Shown here piece by piece: positions 59,801 to 64,000 of a stretch of DNA of 64,000 bases (position 1 is the stretch's first letter; each line of letters begins with the position of its first letter). The stretch is from Primula veris. Its lineage: Eukaryota > Streptophyta > Magnoliopsida > Ericales > Primulaceae. Made by a program: the position numbers and the translations under genes. Where the stretch lies: assembly GCA_963682055.1 (NCBI GenBank), contig OY821749.1, positions 30,883,631 through 30,947,630 of the forward strand, given 5' to 3'. The notes under the pieces were generated by a model. It ran no database searches. It was given only the letters and a program-made list of their open reading frames with translations, and was not told the DNA's origin.

Positions 59801-62800
59801 ACCGGCATCTTGCAAAGCTAAACAACCCCCACAAACAGATGCCATACTGATATATACATATATATAGCACCAATATACAAAATATTAGAAGTTAGAACAT
59901 CCTAGATGTAAGCGAAAAAGACTTGATAGAAAATCTAACAAGAGGAAAGATGGAAAGATTCATGATACATGGATCAAAATAAAGCGGAGGGTAAAAAGCA
60001 GCAATGGTGCCTAAACTTTGGATCAAGATTTTAATGGGTCCTCCATAGTTTCAATTAGCTATACTTTCGGTAAATTTCATATTTGTTATCCATAGCTTTA
60101 AGCCTTTAATTAGTTACAATAATAGTCTCCAATCCCCATATTTTGAACGAGACACAAAAATGTTTGCATATTTTGCGTACATTTCTATTGGGTCCCCATT
60201 TTTTGGAATAGACATTAACAGTTCCCATTGAATGAGTCACAGCTCTGCTGTCATGTATATTCCCCATGGTAAAGAACCAACAGTGGAATTACTGCAATTA
60301 TGGAAACATACACTGTTGCAATTGAAACTATCAGGAAAAAATGTTCACATAGTCAAACTGCGATGTCCACCAGTGTTGCAACTCCATCCGTGAGGACTAT
60401 ATCAAAATTTCTCCTAAAGGCTAAAGCAGTCGTGCAGTCGTCTTTTAACAGTTGTGAGCATAGAGAACTGGTGGTACTAGAGAACATGAGAATTGTGCTA
60501 TTTAGTAGAAAAAATTACCTTGAAGAGCCGTTGCTCTCCGTGATGGTGCTTTCAACACGAACAGTATAAGGGAAATCATCGTCGGAAGGTAAAATAGGTT
60601 GAAGAGCTCTTTCTGCAAGCATCCCATGTCCTACCTCTCTCCTACTTGGCGCTCCCACACGCCCTACTTCTCCAACGCAAGATGGGGGGAAAGTATACTG
60701 AAAATTTTGAAGGAATTTATTTACTCGAGCTATTAACATGCAATAGTGCATTCACAATAATTGGAAAACCGTAGATATTACTCTTTATCCCAGTGTAAGT
60801 TATATATATGAAAATAAAGAAACAAAATATTTATTATTTACACTTTGAAGGATAGAAATACACCATCAGAAAGTCAAAACATTCTTTAATGATAACTCTA
60901 TTTCATCATAAATGAACGGGCAAATAGGTAAATTAACTTAATTTAACAACCATTTCGAAAAGTGATCACTTATTTTCGAGACAGCCTGAAACAAGTGACT
61001 ACTTATCTAGGGACGGGCGAAGTACTAAAAGCTGCTGGGTCTAAAGACTCTAAAGCTAACAAATACTGAACTTGAAAGGTTTAGATCATGTGATTGGAAA
61101 ACAAGTGTGCGTTTGGTGAAAATTATTTTGGAATGTTTATACCAAAACTAAAATCATCGAATCCATTCTGAATGATAAGTTAAGACCACATTCAAGTAAC
61201 CCATAGGGTTCTATATAGTGTCATAGACCAGCAGAGTTATAATTAAGAAATATATTTCGTGCAGTCTCGTAACTTTTTAACCAATGTTGTAATTAAAGGG
61301 AACCCCCATCTATATACATGTTTAAGAAAAACTTATTATGCATGGGGTTACCTGAAGATAGAATCTCTTGAACTCATCTGCGCCTTCAAGGTTGTCTATT
61401 CTCTGTGCCATTTGTTTATCCCCAATTGTTACAACCGCAAGAGACTTAACACCATAGAAGATGTAGAAAAACGTCATGAAAATAGTCAGCATAACATTTC
61501 ACAGAGGGTAGTTTAGGAATCATTTTATTGACGTGGCAAGGAAAATATTACTATAGGTAAAAAAAAGTTAACAGCATTAACACACCTGAGTTTCCCCACG
61601 AGTGAATAAAGTACTTCCATGAGCTCTAGGAAGTAGTCCACATTGAGAGCTAATTGGACGTATCTCAAATGGGGTCCGCCCATCACTTCTCTTTCCTCCC
61701 TGGCAAATGGAAATTAGAAAGACATGTAATAACTGTAAGTATTATTTCGCATTTCCTATATCTGCATGCCTAGGACAGTATAACGATCCAAAGACATACC
61801 TCGACAATACGTTTTCTCAGGAATTTGGATGTAACATCCTTAAATACCAGCTTCACATCTACCTCTGCGTATAACTACATGAGAAAAAAATAAGCAAGTT
61901 AAAGAAATCCAAGCCTTCTTAAAATTTAGACACTATAAAAGCCAATTCCCATGGAAGTGCAAAGTGAGAAAAGAGACATGACAGATTATGTAGAAAGTTA
62001 AGAAACAAGAGAAAATAATTGACATGTGGTTCTAACCACAAAGATATGCACTGCCATATATTAAACTGAGAGCTTGTTGGTTGCAGATTTTAAGCAAATA
62101 ATCTGTATTTTTTAAAGTCGAGAAAAAAGCTGGCTTCTCCAATTTAAAGGGGTTCTGGCATTTTTAGGCAAAAACTTGAAAATCTCAGTTTAAACTGATC
62201 AGCCACATGCAGTTTAGCATTTCAGCAAAAAACAATAACTTGCTGCGCTTAAAAATACGCAACGAAACAAGGCCCAAATATATAGGCTTGTGGTTCATTG
62301 CAATTTTTTTTGCTTGAAATCTGCAATGGTTGACAGGCTTTTTAAAACTGGATTTTTATGCTTTTTGGCCTGAAAAAGGTCTAAGCTTAAAGCTGGATAA
62401 AGCTCAACTAACAAAGAAGACTAAATTTACCAAGGGAGTAGATTTCCGTGTAACTGGCTTTATATGTATATCACCTTGATCAACTTCACCATCAACAACC
62501 ACTTCTTCTTCTTCATCATCGTCCTCTAACAATTCGGTTACCATCTCACTAGCTCCAAAAGTCTCATCTTTACTTACATATCCTTTTTCTGTAAGTATAG
62601 TTATAACTTTGTCTTCCAATGATGAAAGAGCCTTTCTTCTCGGTATTTTATCCGTAATTTGCAGCACTTTTACCAATTCCTCACCGGCAAGATCCTACAT
62701 AGGATACATAGTTTTAATCCTAATTCAGTGCTTTACATACTGATAACTTTTGACGGGCATATTTGTTTCATATACCAGCATTAGATAAGGCTATACATAT

Positions 62801-63966
62801 GTAATGAACCTGCTTAAAGAGTGTTTTAAGCATTTAAATGTCAATTATCATAAGCTTTGGGTATTTAGTGCACTGCTGTGCATATTGGGGGACAGTTATG
62901 CAATTAATAGAAACATTGACTACAGTCCAGTAGCATAACTAGCAGGGGTTCAGTGACTAGAGGGGGAGGAAAACAAATAACAAGAATCTTTATTTTTAGC
63001 TTTACTTTAATCTTTATTCCATTTCATTTCTGTACTTTGATTTCCAGTTTGTTTATCTTTAAACCTTTACGTTGCTGAGATAAATAGAAAAATTGTACCA
63101 AAATAAGATTGTGTTATTGCTGATTTGTGTCTTGCTTAGTCTAAATCTCAGTTGATTCATTACAATATACATACCTCAACATGCTTGTACAGCTCAGGAG
63201 GTGGTAATTTGATTGCATCAAGCATTTTTGGTTTCCCACATTTCTTCCTCAAAGCCTCTATCTCTTTACAAATTGCTTGTACAGCATTCTGGAATTATTA
63301 AAGATAGTAAGATACTAATTATGATTTAAATGAAAAACAGAAGAAAATCAAGTTATTAGCAAAGCATAACGGAGGATCAGCAGAAGCATGTCACGAAATA
63401 AAATAACTTTATAAAACCAAACAATATCCCCACCCTTCAGATATTTCGCTCTTGTAGCATCAGAAAAGCAAACAAAGACACTAACAGACTAACTAGTATT
63501 TGCTTTCTTGGTTTGGTTAATGAGACTCTCAACCATCACAATGATCAAAAAATATATCCAAAAAATGGATACATTAATATATCCAAGGATATTACTGTTT
63601 CTTCATTGGATGTTGTTACTTGTTACCATCAGAATTAGAGAAAGTTCTTGTATGTCCCTCAATATCTCAATCTCACCTCACAGAAGTCAAACAAATAGTT
63701 GCAAATTTGAGGAACGTAGGAAAATAAAAACTCCGACAACTAGTGGGGATAAAATATCGGTATATATAACAACCATATGCAGAGATATATCATTACTAAG
63801 ATGAATCTACATGGTAAAAAAAAGGTCATGAGCATCAAAATTCATGGCAAAGTTAATATAAATTTGCTAGAGGCAACTTTAAAACAAGCAACATACTTAT
63901 ACAAACAACCTGCCCAACTTCTACTGCTTGCAGCAACTTCTCTTCAGGGAGGAAATCACAGTAACC
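56816..63966 (-). CDS. PNP1: Polynucleotide phosphorylase, chloroplast type (5' part beyond the window)
   Basis: Seventeen exons in reading order: 63966-63910, 63288-63175, 62694-62431, 61874-61800, 61699-61586, 61444-61352, 60697-60519, 59846-59663, 59379-59332, 58895-58823, 58736-58663, 58581-58474, 58388-58294, 57921-57858, 57662-57609, 57523-57482 and 57166-56816. They encode 662 residues. The second RNase PH core has [24 protein letters not shown] and the catalytic [17 protein letters not shown] with its aspartates. A KH domain follows ([14 protein letters not shown]), then an S1 domain ([14 protein letters not shown] ... [13 protein letters not shown]). The charged tail ends near [19 protein letters not shown] also closes the Arabidopsis chloroplast enzyme, favouring the plastid form over the mitochondrial one. 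The enzyme degrades RNA 3'-5' with phosphate and can add tails. An acidic stretch ([11 protein letters not shown]) lies in exon 62694-62431. Confidence 0.95.
59460..59595. repeat. Dispersed AAGC-rich palindromic repeat in a PNP1 intron
   Basis: Includes ACAGCTTGTGAGCAAACAAG, TCCATCCAGCATGAAGC, TTTTTCAGGCC and AGCTTTTAAGCTGAC, with roughly inverted ends. Confidence 0.5.
59995..60260. repeat. Dispersed repeat in a PNP1 intron
   Basis: The stretch has GGTGCCTAAACTTTGGATC, TTTTAATGGGTCCTCC and ATTGGGTCCCCATTTTTTGG. Related wording (GTACC, CTAAA, GGGTAC) appears at 9660-9910, 39090-39260, 40840-41060 and 50420-50690, in other introns. It looks like a second family of old non-coding elements. Confidence 0.4.
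62070..62405. repeat. Dispersed AAGC-rich palindromic repeats in a PNP1 intron, two abutting copies
   Basis: The first copy runs from GCTTGTTGGTTGCAGATTTT to AACGAAACAAGGCCC. The second includes TTGCTTGAAATCTGC, TTGGCCTGAAAAAGG and TTAAAGCTGGATAAAGC. Both use the words of the family seen in other introns. Confidence 0.5.
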
Positions 63967-64000
63967 CTATAGTAAAGCATTATGTAAATGTATCAGCAAT

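Overview
The window is nuclear DNA from a flowering plant, almost certainly a eudicot. It is AT-rich, its genes carry many short exons with GT..AG introns, and both introns and spacers are full of small transposable elements and simple repeats. The proteins match plant families and are close to their Arabidopsis counterparts in length. No species can be named from the sequence alone. I re-derived every exon by translating across GT..AG junctions and checking that phases add up; all coordinates were read by eye.

Left part (1-13,200). The 3' end of a PPR-like gene is followed by a broken two-exon remnant of a membrin (Golgi SNARE) gene. Next come an intact three-exon SUVR3 histone methyltransferase gene on the plus strand, and EGY1, a ten-exon chloroplast site-2-protease-like membrane protease, on the minus strand. 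Middle (14,400-31,700). A ten-exon NEMP/DUF2215 nuclear-envelope membrane protein gene (plus) is followed by two tandem receptor-like protein genes (extracellular LRRs, minus). One has an intron its neighbour lacks. The other has a frameshift that removes its membrane anchor from the reading frame.

Right part (31,700-64,000). A 5 kb gene-free block holds several small transposable elements. Then come a 14-exon cationic amino acid transporter, best matched to CAT4 (plus); a three-exon small tail-anchored membrane protein of unknown role (minus); an 11-exon RFC3 clamp-loader subunit (minus); and 17 exons of chloroplast-type polynucleotide phosphorylase PNP1 (minus), whose 5' end lies beyond the right edge.

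The genes are independent housekeeping or defence loci, not an operon or pathway. EGY1 and PNP1 act in chloroplasts, SUVR3 and RFC3 in chromatin and replication, NEMP at the nuclear envelope, CAT4 at a membrane, and the receptor-like proteins in cell-surface recognition. From memory, SUVR3, CAT4 and PNP1 also lie close together on Arabidopsis chromosome 3, so this looks like a conserved block opened by inserted genes. I found no convincing new multi-gene system. The most informative oddities are the intron difference and frameshift in the receptor-like pair, a retroposon with a 12-bp target duplication, a hAT-type element with a perfect 8-bp duplication, an intronic telo-box repeat array in RFC3, and a repeat array running into the CAT4 start codon.
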